NCBI GenBank assembly: GCA_016699695.1
Contig: CP065006.1
Coordinates: 1,674,001 to 1,738,000, forward strand
Length of the DNA stretch: 64,000 nucleotides
From: Bacteroidota bacterium
GTDB lineage: Bacteria > Bacteroidota > Bacteroidia > Bacteroidales > UBA10428
Direction of reading: 5' to 3'
Part shown: piece by piece, positions 17,311 to 26,219 of the stretch
Position numbering within the stretch: position 1 is the stretch's first letter
Layout of the letters: every line of letters begins with the position of its first letter
The notes under the pieces: generated by a model
The model's database searches: none
Seen by the model: only the letters and a program-made list of their open reading frames with translations
What the model was told of the DNA's origin: nothing
Made by a program: the position numbers and the translations under genes

Positions 17311-19434
17311 ATGAAATTTCTACTCGTAGTTTTCTTTTCTGTTTTTGCCATCTGCGCAAATGCCCAATGGCCTAAAGAGATAATAGCCAAATCGGGAGCC
17401 CGCATAAGCATTTATCAACCCCAGCCTGAATCGATGAAGGGTGATAAAATAAAAGGAAGGGCTGCATTTTCGGTATTAGAAACTCCGGAATCGGAGTATA
17501 TTTTTGGTGTTTTCTGGTATACTTCTACTATGATTACAGACCGCGATTCGCGAACCCTTACGCTTGAAAGTATTATGGTGGAGGAAATAAAACTCCCCGG
17601 TATTACAGACACAACTAAAATAAAGAACCTCAGCAAGCTACTCGAAACAGAAATACCAAATTGGGAAATTACTTCCACCATCGACGAGGTTGCCTCTACT
17701 ATTGAAATGGAAGAATCTTTTAAGAGCGAAGGACTGAAAAACGATCCCCCCAAAATAATCTATGCAAGTACCTTGTCCATGCTTGTGCTAATTGACGGCG
17801 AACCCCGTTTACAAGACGATGAGAATATCCAGATGAAACGCATTATCAACAGTCCGTTTCTGATTGTTCAGAACCCCGACGACAAACTGTTTTACCTGTA
17901 TGGAGGGCAGTTCTGGTATCAATCGTCGTCGATGACAGAAGGCTACAAAACGCTATCGAACCTGCCAAAAAAAATTGCCAGTCTCGACCAGCAAATCAAA
18001 AAAGAACAAAGCGATAAACCAGTTTCACAGAATGAGACCGCCCCTGCAATCATTGTGAGTACGGTACCCACCGAGCTCATACAATCTGCAGGACAGGCCA
18101 ACTTTGCAAACATTTCCGGAACCAACCTGCTTTATGTCGAAAACTCCGAAAATGATATTTTTAAACACATCGAAACGCAGAATTACTATGTGTTGATTTC
18201 AGGTCGCTGGTATACTTCGCCTAAACTCGAAGGTAACTGGGAATACCTCGCCAGCGACAAATTGCCTGCCGATTTTGCAAAAATACCCGAAGGTTCGGAA
18301 AAAGACAATGTGCTTTCGAGTGTAGCGGGCACATCGGCCAGTCAGGATGCTATTCGCGATGCACAGGTACCCCAAACCGCAGTGGTGGACAGAAGCACTG
18401 CCACCTGCACCGTTTCTTACGATGGGGAACCAGATTTCGAAAAAATTGAAGGTACCAGCCTTGAGTTGGCCATGAATACAAGCAGTACAGTCATCAAATC
18501 GGGTAAGAGCTACTATTGTGTCGAAAACGGGGTTTGGTTTGTGGCCTCGAATGCCAAAGGCCCATGGAAGGTTAGCGATGAGCGACCAAAAGAGGTCGAC
18601 CAGATTCCCCCAAGTTCCGAGGCTTACAATACCAAATATGTGTATATCTACGAATCTACCCCCGAAGTAGTGTATGTAGGTTATACCCCCGGTTACATGG
18701 GCTGCTATGTGTATGGGCCCACAGTGGTTTACGGCACAGGGTATTACTATTCGCCCTGGTATGGCCCCTATTACTACCCGCGCCCGGCAACCTACGGTTT
18801 CAGTATGCACTACAACCCCTGGACTGGCTGGAGTATGGGATTTCATTACAGCAGCGGATGGTTTTCTTTTCATGCCTATGGAGGTGGTGGTTACTGGGGA
18901 CCTCCTATGTATCGGCCACCCTACTACCCTCCTTACCGTGGTGGCATGTATGGCCCGCAAGGTCCCCGATATGTGCATAACGATGTAGATATCAACATCG
19001 ACCGCTCGAACAACGTGTATAACAACCGCAACGACGTAAATACCAGAGATGTGCAACGCGGGCAAGGCAGCAGGCAGCAACCCGGTGTATCAACTAACGA
19101 CAGACAAGCCCCGCAAAACAGACAGCCACAGGTAAGTCAGCAACCTGCCGGACCCTCTAAGCCCCAGAACCGTGATGTATATTCCGACCGCGATGGAAAT
19201 GTATACCAGAAAAACGACCAAGGAGGATGGGACCAACGCCAGGGCAACGAATGGAAACAAAGTCAGCAACCTTCTACCATGGACCGCGATTATGAAAACC
19301 GCCAGCGAAGTCAACAACAAAACAACAATTACCAACAAATGAACCGGGGTGGTAACATGGGTGGTAACTATAGTGGTAGCAGGCCAACCACCGGATCGAG
19401 ACCATCTGGTGGTGGTGGAGGAAGAAGACGATAA
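17311..19434 (+). CDS. secreted modular protein with Trp repeats and a Gly/Tyr/Gln-rich tail
   Basis: A 707-aa protein with a signal peptide (MKFLLVVFFSVFAICANAQ). The middle holds three related units, about residues 150-230, 250-335 and 365-435, each with the pattern YY.L..G.W(Y/F)....L.G.W..L...LP followed by IP. Next comes a region rich in Gly, Tyr, Pro and Trp (about 450-560), then a Gln/Asn/Arg-rich low-complexity tail ending in GGGGRRR. Similar Bacteroidota proteins are often labelled 'carbohydrate-binding family V/XII', but I see no proven function. The sticky aromatic centre and polar tail could fit a surface or matrix protein. I prefer ATG 17311 to the longer TTG-started frame (17281). 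Confidence 0.8.
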   Translation: MKFLLVVFFSVFAICANAQWPKEIIAKSGARISIYQPQPESMKGDKIKGRAAFSVLETPESEYIFGVFWYTSTMITDRDSRTLTLESIMVEEIKLPGITDTTKIKNLSKLLETEIPNWEITSTIDEVASTIEMEESFKSEGLKNDPPKIIYASTLSMLVLIDGEPRLQDDENIQMKRIINSPFLIVQNPDDKLFYLYGGQFWYQSSSMTEGYKTLSNLPKKIASLDQQIKKEQSDKPVSQNETAPAIIVSTVPTELIQSAGQANFANISGTNLLYVENSENDIFKHIETQNYYVLISGRWYTSPKLEGNWEYLASDKLPADFAKIPEGSEKDNVLSSVAGTSASQDAIRDAQVPQTAVVDRSTATCTVSYDGEPDFEKIEGTSLELAMNTSSTVIKSGKSYYCVENGVWFVASNAKGPWKVSDERPKEVDQIPPSSEAYNTKYVYIYESTPEVVYVGYTPGYMGCYVYGPTVVYGTGYYYSPWYGPYYYPRPATYGFSMHYNPWTGWSMGFHYSSGWFSFHAYGGGGYWGPPMYRPPYYPPYRGGMYGPQGPRYVHNDVDINIDRSNNVYNNRNDVNTRDVQRGQGSRQQPGVSTNDRQAPQNRQPQVSQQPAGPSKPQNRDVYSDRDGNVYQKNDQGGWDQRQGNEWKQSQQPSTMDRDYENRQRSQQQNNNYQQMNRGGNMGGNYSGSRPTTGSRPSGGGGGRRR

Positions 19435-19478
19435 CCTATTCAAAATGCAAATTCGAATTTAATTTACGTTTCCTGCCC

Positions 19479-19802
19479 ATGAACGATTTGTTATTTGCCT
19501 ATGGCACACTCAGGGAAGAAAAAATCCGCTTTGCAATAACCGGTAAAAAGTCTTTCACTCTAACTGATCGTATTGTTGGTTTTGAACTATCGGAAATACA
19601 AGAAGGTGTAACAAGCTACCCTGCCTTGATGCCTGGAAATAATACCATTGATGGACTGGTTTTCGTAGTTACCGATGAGGACCTGGTGCATCTCGATGCA
19701 TACGAAGGACCCGAATACAAAAGGCAACAGCTTGTTAGCCAGGCAGGCCGTGAAGTATGGGTTTATTTGAAAAACGACACTCCAAACAAGGGCATAGAAT
19801 AA
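19479..19802 (+). CDS. gamma-glutamylcyclotransferase (AIG2-like) family protein
   Basis: A 107-aa protein with the family marks FAYGTLR at residues 6-12 (substrate loop) and the catalytic-type Glu in HLDAYEGPEYKR. The fold cyclises gamma-glutamyl amines or amides to 5-oxoproline; bacterial homologues may act on gamma-glutamyl peptides or amines. No signal peptide, so cytoplasmic. It is short for the family but not obviously truncated. It follows the modular secreted protein by 44 bases on the same strand. Confidence 0.85.
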   Translation: MNDLLFAYGTLREEKIRFAITGKKSFTLTDRIVGFELSEIQEGVTSYPALMPGNNTIDGLVFVVTDEDLVHLDAYEGPEYKRQQLVSQAGREVWVYLKNDTPNKGIE

Positions 19803-19861
19803 CCTTCCCGGGCAAGCATCCTATCAACTATTTCTTACTGTTCAAAATAATTCAGAACTGA

Positions 19862-20278
19862 TTAATGCCGGCCATACAAATGGATTGTAGCCCTATAATT
19901 GGCATAGTTTTTTGTATCGTACCAAAAAATTACCTGCTTTATTATTCTATTGTTGCCGTTCAGGTCGATAATCCTTGAGCTGCTGCGATGGTTGAAATGA
20001 TGGCGTAGTTCAATCTCATCGCGCATTCCATTGCCGTAAACTACTACCATGCGGTGCATGTTCAGATCGCCACCTGTAACTTTCAATTTTAAACTGGTAA
20101 GGCTTCCTTCGGTAGCAGTAACCATGATATGGTCTTTGTCAAGGGAATAATTAATCTTTCGGGTACCCAAATGCTCCCATGTATCCGAGGGGTGGTAGAT
20201 AATGGGTTCGTGAGTAAAAGATGTAAATAAGCCAGTTAACAATAAACCGAAAAAAAATGTAATACAATTAGCTTTCAT
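19862..20278 (-). CDS. DUF2541 family secreted protein
   Basis: A 138-aa protein with an N-terminal signal peptide (about residues 1-22). The mature part matches the DUF2541 pattern: WEHLGTRKINYSLDKD, LKLKVTGGDLNMHRMVVVYGNG, SSRIIDLNGNNRIIKQV, FWYDT. It is a small all-beta periplasmic protein of unknown role. Confidence 0.8.
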   Translation of the reverse strand: MKANCITFFFGLLLTGLFTSFTHEPIIYHPSDTWEHLGTRKINYSLDKDHIMVTATEGSLTSLKLKVTGGDLNMHRMVVVYGNGMRDEIELRHHFNHRSSSRIIDLNGNNRIIKQVIFWYDTKNYANYRATIHLYGRH

Positions 20279-20386
20279 ATCAAGAGTTGTTTATTATCCT
20301 CTTGGATGAAAAAACCATCTGTTAGCTTAATTTGTTTGGGTAATTTTTTTTGAAAAATATCTTACTGAAAAGAAAATCTTTCAAGT

Positions 20387-20887
20387 CTAATCGCTTTGCA
20401 GTATTGTTTTTCGCGAAAGCTTCTTATGCTCATTATTAACGCCTACCAGAGCAGCCGAACCATACCATTCTTTTAAATCCATTGCCAACAAACCAGCCTG
20501 TATCGAAGGGTCGGTGGCTGTTAAAGCTTCTGCCTCGGCTATACTTTGCACATCGAAAATATAAATCCCCCTCAAAGCATCGTTGCCAAAGAAAGGACCA
20601 GCCAGCACCAGTTTGCCTTCGTCGGCTAGGCGGAATATATTTTGCAGGTGTGCCTCCTGCAGCCTTGCCCGCTCAACCGAATCGATACTTTGATTTTTTC
20701 CACGCACTAAAAATGCCACAACGTACTTTTTCATGCCATAGTCGTCAGCACCATAGCTTGCAGCCAAGGCTGAATCGTAAACAATCTCTGTGTCGGGTGC
20801 GGGTTCTTGCACATTATTTTGCTTACAGGAAGTAAACAGAGATACTGAAAAGAGAAAAAACAAGATGTAAGAGATAGAATATTTCAT
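20387..20887 (-). CDS. YciI-family lipoprotein
   Basis: A 166-aa protein. A lipobox (SVSLFTSC) at about residues 14-21 predicts a lipoprotein. From about residue 52 the sequence reads KKYVVAFLVRGKN...ARLQEAHLQNIFRLADEGKLVLAGPF...LRGIYIFDV, the YciI/YCII ferredoxin-like fold, including the conserved HLxxI-type helix and the LAGP turn. YciI-domain proteins are mostly uncharacterised; an exported, lipid-anchored version is a little unusual but recurs in Bacteroidota. Confidence 0.8.
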   Translation of the reverse strand: MKYSISYILFFLFSVSLFTSCKQNNVQEPAPDTEIVYDSALAASYGADDYGMKKYVVAFLVRGKNQSIDSVERARLQEAHLQNIFRLADEGKLVLAGPFFGNDALRGIYIFDVQSIAEAEALTATDPSIQAGLLAMDLKEWYGSAALVGVNNEHKKLSRKTILQSD

Positions 20888-21271
20888 CTTTTATTTATTT
20901 GACTCAGACAATTATTCCTAAAAGGAAGTTTGCGAATAGTTACCCGGGTGATTATCTATGATTATTCTTTAGTAATCCTAAAAAAGTGCGAAATAGAAAG
21001 TTAAAGAAAATTCCGGAAGAAAAATATCCATTTCAAGAAGCATTTTTTAAATCTCTCCTGCCCTTCGGCAATAAACTACCGCGCAGCAAAGCTGTCGAGG
21101 TATTGAATGAAAACATTTTTTCTTTCGAAGCACAGCATCAGGGAATATAACCCAGAGATCCCTTCCCGCTAATGCGGCACTGGGGATCAGTTCGACTAAA
21201 TAATATTGTTGCTCAAAATTAAAGTCTCACTGATTTAAAAAGCTGTTATTTTTGCAACAAAATAAATCTCT
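20888..21271. other. intergenic region with promoter of DUF3108 gene
   Basis: The stretch lies between divergent genes. It holds a -7 element at 21247-21254 and an imperfect palindrome GATCCC...GGGATC around 21157-21188 without a T-run. I see no gene. Confidence 0.4.
21247..21254 (+). promoter_or_regulatory. -7 promoter element TATTTTTG
   Basis: Matches TAnnTTTG and ends 17 bases before the ATG of the DUF3108 gene. No clear -33 element. Confidence 0.45.
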
Positions 21272-22075
21272 ATGAGAAAAAGTTTTCTGCTGATATTCAA
21301 TATTGCTTTTTTAGTAACCTTCATCTGTAATTCTTCAACGGCATACACACAAACCACGGCAACAAAAGCCTATGGCTCTGGCGAAGTGCTTAAATACGTA
21401 GGTTCGTATTACATGAAATCGCTCTGGACGGATATTGCTGAAGTCACCCTCAAGGTAAATCAGGTAACAGTTAGCGAAAAACCTCTGCTTCATTTGCAGG
21501 GAACCGCCAACACCTACAAATCGTGGGATACTTATTTTAAAGTGCGCGACGTATACCAGTCGTGGGTATTGCCTTCGAGCGGACAACCTCTCATTTTTAA
21601 GCGCGACATGTACGAGGGCGGATACACCAACGATTCAAAGTATGTGTTTAAACACAAATCGAAAACTGCCGTATGCAAACAAAAGCATAAAGACGGACGG
21701 GAAACCGAACAAACTGTGCCCATATTGGCCAACACCTTCGATGTAGTATCGGTTCTCTACTATGCGCGAAGCCTTGATTATGAAAATTTTACAGTAAATA
21801 AAACGGTTGCGGCAACAATATTAATCGACAATAAACTCGAAACTATTCATATTAAGTACCTTGGCAAAGAAACCATAAAGGTAGCCGGCATGGGCAGCTT
21901 TAGTTGCTATAAGCTTGCTGTTTCGGTGAAGAACGAAAATTTAATAAAAAACAAACTCACCAATAACATTTGGCTCACTTCAGATGCAAACAGAGTACCT
22001 GTATTTATTAAAGCTGAGATTCCTGTGGGAAGCATTCAATTGCGCATTTCCGAAATGAGTGGTTTAAAAAACTAA
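21272..22075 (+). CDS. DUF3108 domain secreted protein
   Basis: A 267-aa protein with a signal peptide (about 1-26). The mature chain is a beta-rich DUF3108 domain: GEVLKYVGSYYMKSLWTDIAEVTLKV, then YKSWDTYFKVRDVYQSWVLPSSGQPLIFKRDM and PVPVFIKAEIPVGSIQLRISEM-like end strands. This fold is related to LolA/LolB-type lipid-binding barrels, so it may bind lipid in the periplasm (inference). The next gene begins 10 bases later. Confidence 0.85.
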   Translation: MRKSFLLIFNIAFLVTFICNSSTAYTQTTATKAYGSGEVLKYVGSYYMKSLWTDIAEVTLKVNQVTVSEKPLLHLQGTANTYKSWDTYFKVRDVYQSWVLPSSGQPLIFKRDMYEGGYTNDSKYVFKHKSKTAVCKQKHKDGRETEQTVPILANTFDVVSVLYYARSLDYENFTVNKTVAATILIDNKLETIHIKYLGKETIKVAGMGSFSCYKLAVSVKNENLIKNKLTNNIWLTSDANRVPVFIKAEIPVGSIQLRISEMSGLKN

Positions 22076-22085
22076 TTGCACCTAT

Positions 22086-22502
22086 ATGACAAAACAAGGA
22101 AATTCAAAACGAGTACTGGCCTCTTTAGTCAGTTTATTTTTTGGTCTGTTTGGTTTGCTGTTCTCCTTTCTGCCTTTAAAGTTTTTGCATCTTCCGGCAG
22201 CCCTATTCCCTTCAATAATTGCAGTAGCATTGGCAGTATATGCGGTAAATATTACTGCCCGTTATAAACTAAAGAAACGGCTTGCTTCGGCTTCGGTACT
22301 ATTTTCGCTCCTTGTACTTTCACTGGCCATTGCCAACATATTCTTTGCCCGCACCAGGCTGGTCAGCGATGCAGACTTTAATGCCAAAACCGAACAAATT
22401 CAGCAAGAAGTTGAACAGGGAACCGACCTTCAGGAGGCCCTTGAGGAATTAGACGCTTCAGAACTTGAAGAGCTCACAGAGGAAGAACTGGAAATTGAAT
22501 GA
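22086..22502 (+). CDS. small membrane protein with acidic tail
   Basis: A 138-aa protein with three predicted membrane helices (about 9-30, 37-58, 66-88) and a C-terminal tail (about 95-138) that is very acidic and Glu/Leu-rich, likely helical. I do not recognise the family. It is 10 bases after the DUF3108 gene, so they are probably co-transcribed. Confidence 0.7.
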   Translation: MTKQGNSKRVLASLVSLFFGLFGLLFSFLPLKFLHLPAALFPSIIAVALAVYAVNITARYKLKKRLASASVLFSLLVLSLAIANIFFARTRLVSDADFNAKTEQIQQEVEQGTDLQEALEELDASELEELTEEELEIE

Positions 22503-22543
22503 TTCTCTGCTGGATTTAATTTTGCAAAAGTCTCGTCAGGCTT

Positions 22544-22984
22544 TTAACCCATCGAAAGGCTTTCGAGAAGAAATGGCCAGAAATGAATAAGGAATAAAAC
22601 TGAGCATACCAATCCATCGCACCAAACAAGAATGGACATTCTTTCCGGGTTTCTTTCGAGGATAAACCAAAGAATTATTCTTAAAAAAAACTGCTCCAGA
22701 AAAAAAAGAAACACTCTTATGCCGTATGGATTATAAAAGTGTGCGATTTCGAACTCTAAGCGTACGATAGCGGAGAAACTGCGCGACAGCCCGGTGCTTA
22801 AACTTGGCTCACCGGTAAGTAAATCGTGTGCCGAAGTAAAAAGATAGTTTCCACGGGCATAATGAAAAAAGGCTGAATAAATAAAAACCAGTGCAATAAG
22901 GCCGAAAAACAGCAGGTTAATGCACTGGTAGATGCTTGCCTCAGGATGAGGAAGTCCGTTTCTATTTCTGAATATGCACTTCAA
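22544..22984 (-). CDS. hypothetical membrane protein
   Basis: A 146-aa protein with about three hydrophobic segments (about 21-42, 88-112, 118-138). TTG start at 22984; no in-frame Met occurs earlier than the last quarter. It overlaps the end of the upstream gene (22962-23558) by 23 bases, so it appears translationally coupled to it. Function unknown. Confidence 0.6.
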   Translation of the reverse strand: MKCIFRNRNGLPHPEASIYQCINLLFFGLIALVFIYSAFFHYARGNYLFTSAHDLLTGEPSLSTGLSRSFSAIVRLEFEIAHFYNPYGIRVFLFFLEQFFLRIILWFILERNPERMSILVWCDGLVCSVLFLIHFWPFLLESLSMG

Positions 22985-23558
22985 GCGAATCGTTCATTTC
23001 TTCGACAAACACCCTTACCGCGCGTCCCGTAGCCCGGCCCAGTTTGCGGGCAGCTGCTTCTTTCTCTGCCTCACTGAGGGTACTATCGTTTAAATCGATG
23101 GTAAGGTGCAAACTGTCAAGCTCACCTTCCATTTGCTGAAGCTCTTTTTCCATATCCTTCAGCATCGAATCCAGATCGCCCTGTAATTCCTTGTCAAACT
23201 CTTCTTCAAACACGCGGCCAAATTCGTCTGCATTGTTTTCTACCTTATCGAGCTGCTTATTGACCAGCTCCCAGGGTAGTTGCTTAATTTTTGTAAATGT
23301 GTTGGAAAGACGCAATACTGAGAAGCCCAGGGCAATAATACACAATACCAGGGCTGCTGTAATCAGCGAGGTAGGAGCTGAAACCCTGCGTGCCTGCGAC
23401 AGCGCCAGTGCACTTAATGTAATGCCAACAATGGCAAGCATCATAGCTGCCATAAACGTACAACCCATCATGGCCAGCGGCAATGCAATAATGCCCAGCA
23501 CCAATCCAGCAATGCCTAAGCCTGTGCCGCTATCTGGTTGTTTTGAAAAGTTTTCCAT
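22962..23558 (-). CDS. DUF4190-like membrane protein with coiled-coil domain
   Basis: A 198-aa protein starting MENFSKQPDSGTGLGIAG. Residues 12-90 form three hydrophobic helices with Gly/Ala-rich LGIAGLVLGIIALP repeats, as in DUF4190-type small membrane proteins. Residues 95-165 are a charged, Glu/Lys-rich predicted coiled coil, and a short alpha/beta tail follows. I chose ATG 23558 since a -7 promoter element lies just upstream within the longer frame (which would start at 23630). The role is unknown. Confidence 0.7.
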   Translation of the reverse strand: MENFSKQPDSGTGLGIAGLVLGIIALPLAMMGCTFMAAMMLAIVGITLSALALSQARRVSAPTSLITAALVLCIIALGFSVLRLSNTFTKIKQLPWELVNKQLDKVENNADEFGRVFEEEFDKELQGDLDSMLKDMEKELQQMEGELDSLHLTIDLNDSTLSEAEKEAAARKLGRATGRAVRVFVEEMNDSLEVHIQK

Positions 23559-23918
23559 GGTATTAAAGTATTGGTTCTCAAAAATAAAAAATATACGGGT
23601 TAAGCCGTTTTTTAACCAGCATATTTTCAATAATCAGACCATTAGGCATATGTTATTGTATAACTGTATTTTATAGATTTTTCGGCTATATTCCCAAAGG
23701 ATAAACGTGTACGATTTTGAATTATCATTTATAAAACCATGCGGGCATCAAATAATTTTATTGAAGCCTTATTACTTCCATAAAAATTGGTTTTAAGTGT
23801 ATAATCTCCTAAATTTGATTACCTGCTTCTCATCCCTCTTAAAGCGAAAGACAGAAATGTCTTTTAGTATGCCAGGAAAGAAGGTGTAGCGTATTTTGCC
23901 GAAAAATAGAAAATACGA
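23559..23918. other. intergenic region between divergent operons
   Basis: It holds the minus-strand -7 element at 23579-23586 and, near 23891-23897, a TATTTTG that is one T short of the plus-strand consensus ahead of the exporter operon. No gene is seen. Confidence 0.4.
23579..23586 (-). promoter_or_regulatory. -7 promoter element TATTTTTG
   Basis: On the minus strand this matches TAnnTTTG and ends 20 bases before ATG 23558. No good -33 match is seen. Confidence 0.45.
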
Positions 23919-24677
23919 ATGAGCCAAATCAAAAAAATAATACTCTTTGTTTTAGTGATTAATTGCCTCGGATTAAGCCTGATTGCACAAAATGCTGCTG
24001 AAATAATTATCAGGGCCGACAATAAAATGCGGGGCGAAGAATCGGGTTACAGTCTGATGCAAATGAAAATTATTCGCCCAAATTGGGAACGCACCATCAG
24101 TTTTAAAAGCTGGAGCAAGGGAAACAAATATTCCCTGGTTTATATTATTTCACCTGCCCGCGAGCAAGGACAAACATTTTTAAAGCTCGATCGTGAAATG
24201 TGGAACTGGAACCCTCAAATTGCCCGTATGACAAAACTGCCAGGCTCCATGCTTTCGCAAGGTTGGATGGGCTCGGACTTCACTAATGACGACCTGCTAA
24301 ATCAGCGATCGATTGTGGAAGACTACACGCATAGTCTTTTGGGAGTGCAAACCGTATCGGGAGAAGCTTGCTATCACCTACAACTCAATCCTAAACCCGA
24401 TGCCCCTGTGATTTGGGGGGAAATTGTGATGTGGATTGCAAAAGAGCACGACATAATATTAAAAACTGAATACTACGACGAAGAGGGGTATCTGGTGAAA
24501 ACAGAGCTTGCCACAAATCTGAAATATTTCGAGGGCAGGTACCTGCCCTCGGTTTTTGAACTGATTCCGGCAGAAGAAGAAGGATACAAAACAGTGGTTG
24601 TACTTCAGGAGATGAAGTTCAACCTTCCTTTGGACGATACTTTCTTTTCGCAACAAAATATGAAAAAGATAAAATGA
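23919..24677 (+). CDS. LolA-like outer membrane lipoprotein-sorting protein
   Basis: A 252-aa protein with a signal peptide (about 1-23). It fits the COG2834/LolA-like family: EIIIRADNKMRGEESGYSLMQMKIIRPNW, then FLKLDREMWNWNPQIARMTKLPGSMLSQGWMGSDFTNDDL, a hallmark of members encoded next to MacB/FtsX-type transporters. The fold is a half-barrel that carries acyl chains across the periplasm. It heads a run of five co-directional genes (to 29674), so it is probably the periplasmic carrier of that exporter. Confidence 0.88.
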   Translation: MSQIKKIILFVLVINCLGLSLIAQNAAEIIIRADNKMRGEESGYSLMQMKIIRPNWERTISFKSWSKGNKYSLVYIISPAREQGQTFLKLDREMWNWNPQIARMTKLPGSMLSQGWMGSDFTNDDLLNQRSIVEDYTHSLLGVQTVSGEACYHLQLNPKPDAPVIWGEIVMWIAKEHDIILKTEYYDEEGYLVKTELATNLKYFEGRYLPSVFELIPAEEEGYKTVVVLQEMKFNLPLDDTFFSQQNMKKIK

Positions 24678-24793
24678 AAAGCACTCTCAATTCTTCGCCT
24701 AAAAGCTGTTAAATAGATTTAGCATTGCAATACCGACTCGGGCTAATTGTCGAGTAAGCTTTCATGAACGGTTCTTCACCAAATGGAATGCCG

Positions 24794-26212
24794 ATGAACC
24801 TGATAAAAATTGCCTGGCGAAATCTATGGCGCAATAAGAGGCGCACGGCTATTACCGGCGCGTCCATACTTTTTGCGGTGTTTTTTGCCATTTTGATGCG
24901 CGCCTATCAGCTTGGATTTTACGACCACATGATAAAAAGTGCCATTGGGTCGTATGCCGGTTTTCTGCAAATTCAGCATCCTGCTTTTGAGCACGATCCC
25001 TCGCTCGAAAACAGTTTTGAATGCTCTTCGGAATTTTTGAAAACACTCGATTCCTTTCAAGGCATCAAAGCCGTGGTACCGCGTATTGAAACCTTTGCCC
25101 TTGCCTCTTCTGGCGAACATACCAAAGGAGCCTTGGTGCTGGGAATAGATCCGGAACGTGAAATGAGTCTCTCGGATCCGGCTGGTAAACTGGTGCGGTT
25201 TAGAATTCAAAGTGCAGGCATTGAAAAACTTAAACAAGAAAAACTTGTGGAGGATGACCTTATTAAAATCGCCTCCCATTCGCTTCAATATTCCTTTGCA
25301 AGCCAAGAGGCAATGGCTCACTATTTCGAATTAGACAGTAAAACTGACAAAGAGGTGGTTCAAAAACTTGAACAAGCATTTTCTTTTGGCGGAAAAGAAA
25401 TGCAAGCCTCGGAAAATGGAGTGCTTATTTCCGATCGGCTTTCAAAGTTTTTACGAATCGGTCCTGGCGATACCCTTGTACTACTTGGTCAGGCTTACCG
25501 TGGAAGTTCAGCTGCTGGTTTATACCCTGTATACGGTATTGTAAAAATAGCTAACCCAGAGCTCGATAACAAGTTGGTGTATATGCCTTTACAAGCAGCG
25601 AGTACCTTCTCAGACCTGACTAACCGAGTTACTTCGATAGCTATCAATCTGCACGATAACAGCGATAAAAACATGTTTGCCCTTCAGCAACAACTAAGTA
25701 ATCAGCTCTCCCAGGATATACTCAAAATAAAAAACTGGAAGGAGCTTAATCCGGTGCTGGTGCAACAAATAGAAAGCGATAACCAAAGCGGAAAGCTTTT
25801 TTTGGGATTGCTTTACCTCATCATTTTTTTTGGCATTTTCGGTACTGTGCTGATGATGATCCATGAAAGGCATCGTGAAATGGGTGTACTAATTGCTATT
25901 GGCATGCGCAGGACAAGGCTGGTACTGGTGCTGATGATAGAAATGTGCATTATGGGGGCCATGGGTGTATTGTCGGGTTTGCTGCTGAGTACCCCTTTTA
26001 TTTGGATAGGCAATAAAAACCCCATGCGCTTTTATGGCGAAATGGCCCAGATAATGGAAGAAATGGGCTTCGAGGCTGTAATGCCCCTGGCCTGGTTCGA
26101 CACGTATCTTCTATGGCAAGGGCTGGTTGTAGCCTTAATGGTAGTGCTGGCAAGCATATATCCGCTAAGTAAAATATTTTACATTAAAGAAGCTGAAGCA
26201 CTTAAAGCTTGA
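24794..26212 (+). CDS. ABC transporter permease, FtsX/LolCE-like (first of two)
   Basis: A 472-aa protein starting MNLIKIAWRNLWRNKRRT, the usual opening for this family. It has one N-terminal membrane helix, a large periplasmic MacB-PCD-like domain (about 40-320) and three C-terminal helices (about 345-470), with the conserved EMGVLIAIGMRR segment after the second helix. This is the FtsX/MacB/LolC topology. The start is uncertain: in-frame ATG codons at 24764 and 24788 would add a few residues. It is 7 bases upstream of a second permease. Confidence 0.88.
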   Translation: MNLIKIAWRNLWRNKRRTAITGASILFAVFFAILMRAYQLGFYDHMIKSAIGSYAGFLQIQHPAFEHDPSLENSFECSSEFLKTLDSFQGIKAVVPRIETFALASSGEHTKGALVLGIDPEREMSLSDPAGKLVRFRIQSAGIEKLKQEKLVEDDLIKIASHSLQYSFASQEAMAHYFELDSKTDKEVVQKLEQAFSFGGKEMQASENGVLISDRLSKFLRIGPGDTLVLLGQAYRGSSAAGLYPVYGIVKIANPELDNKLVYMPLQAASTFSDLTNRVTSIAINLHDNSDKNMFALQQQLSNQLSQDILKIKNWKELNPVLVQQIESDNQSGKLFLGLLYLIIFFGIFGTVLMMIHERHREMGVLIAIGMRRTRLVLVLMIEMCIMGAMGVLSGLLLSTPFIWIGNKNPMRFYGEMAQIMEEMGFEAVMPLAWFDTYLLWQGLVVALMVVLASIYPLSKIFYIKEAEALKA

Positions 26213-26219
26213 ATAAGGT

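Noticed and set aside
18199..19080. Minus-strand open frame of 293 codons
   Set aside because: It lies antisense to the repeat-rich secreted protein; its valine/isoleucine-rich composition is a reflection of that gene.
21157..21188. GATCCC...GGGATC palindrome
   Set aside because: Short stem, long loop and no T-run; no further copies noticed.
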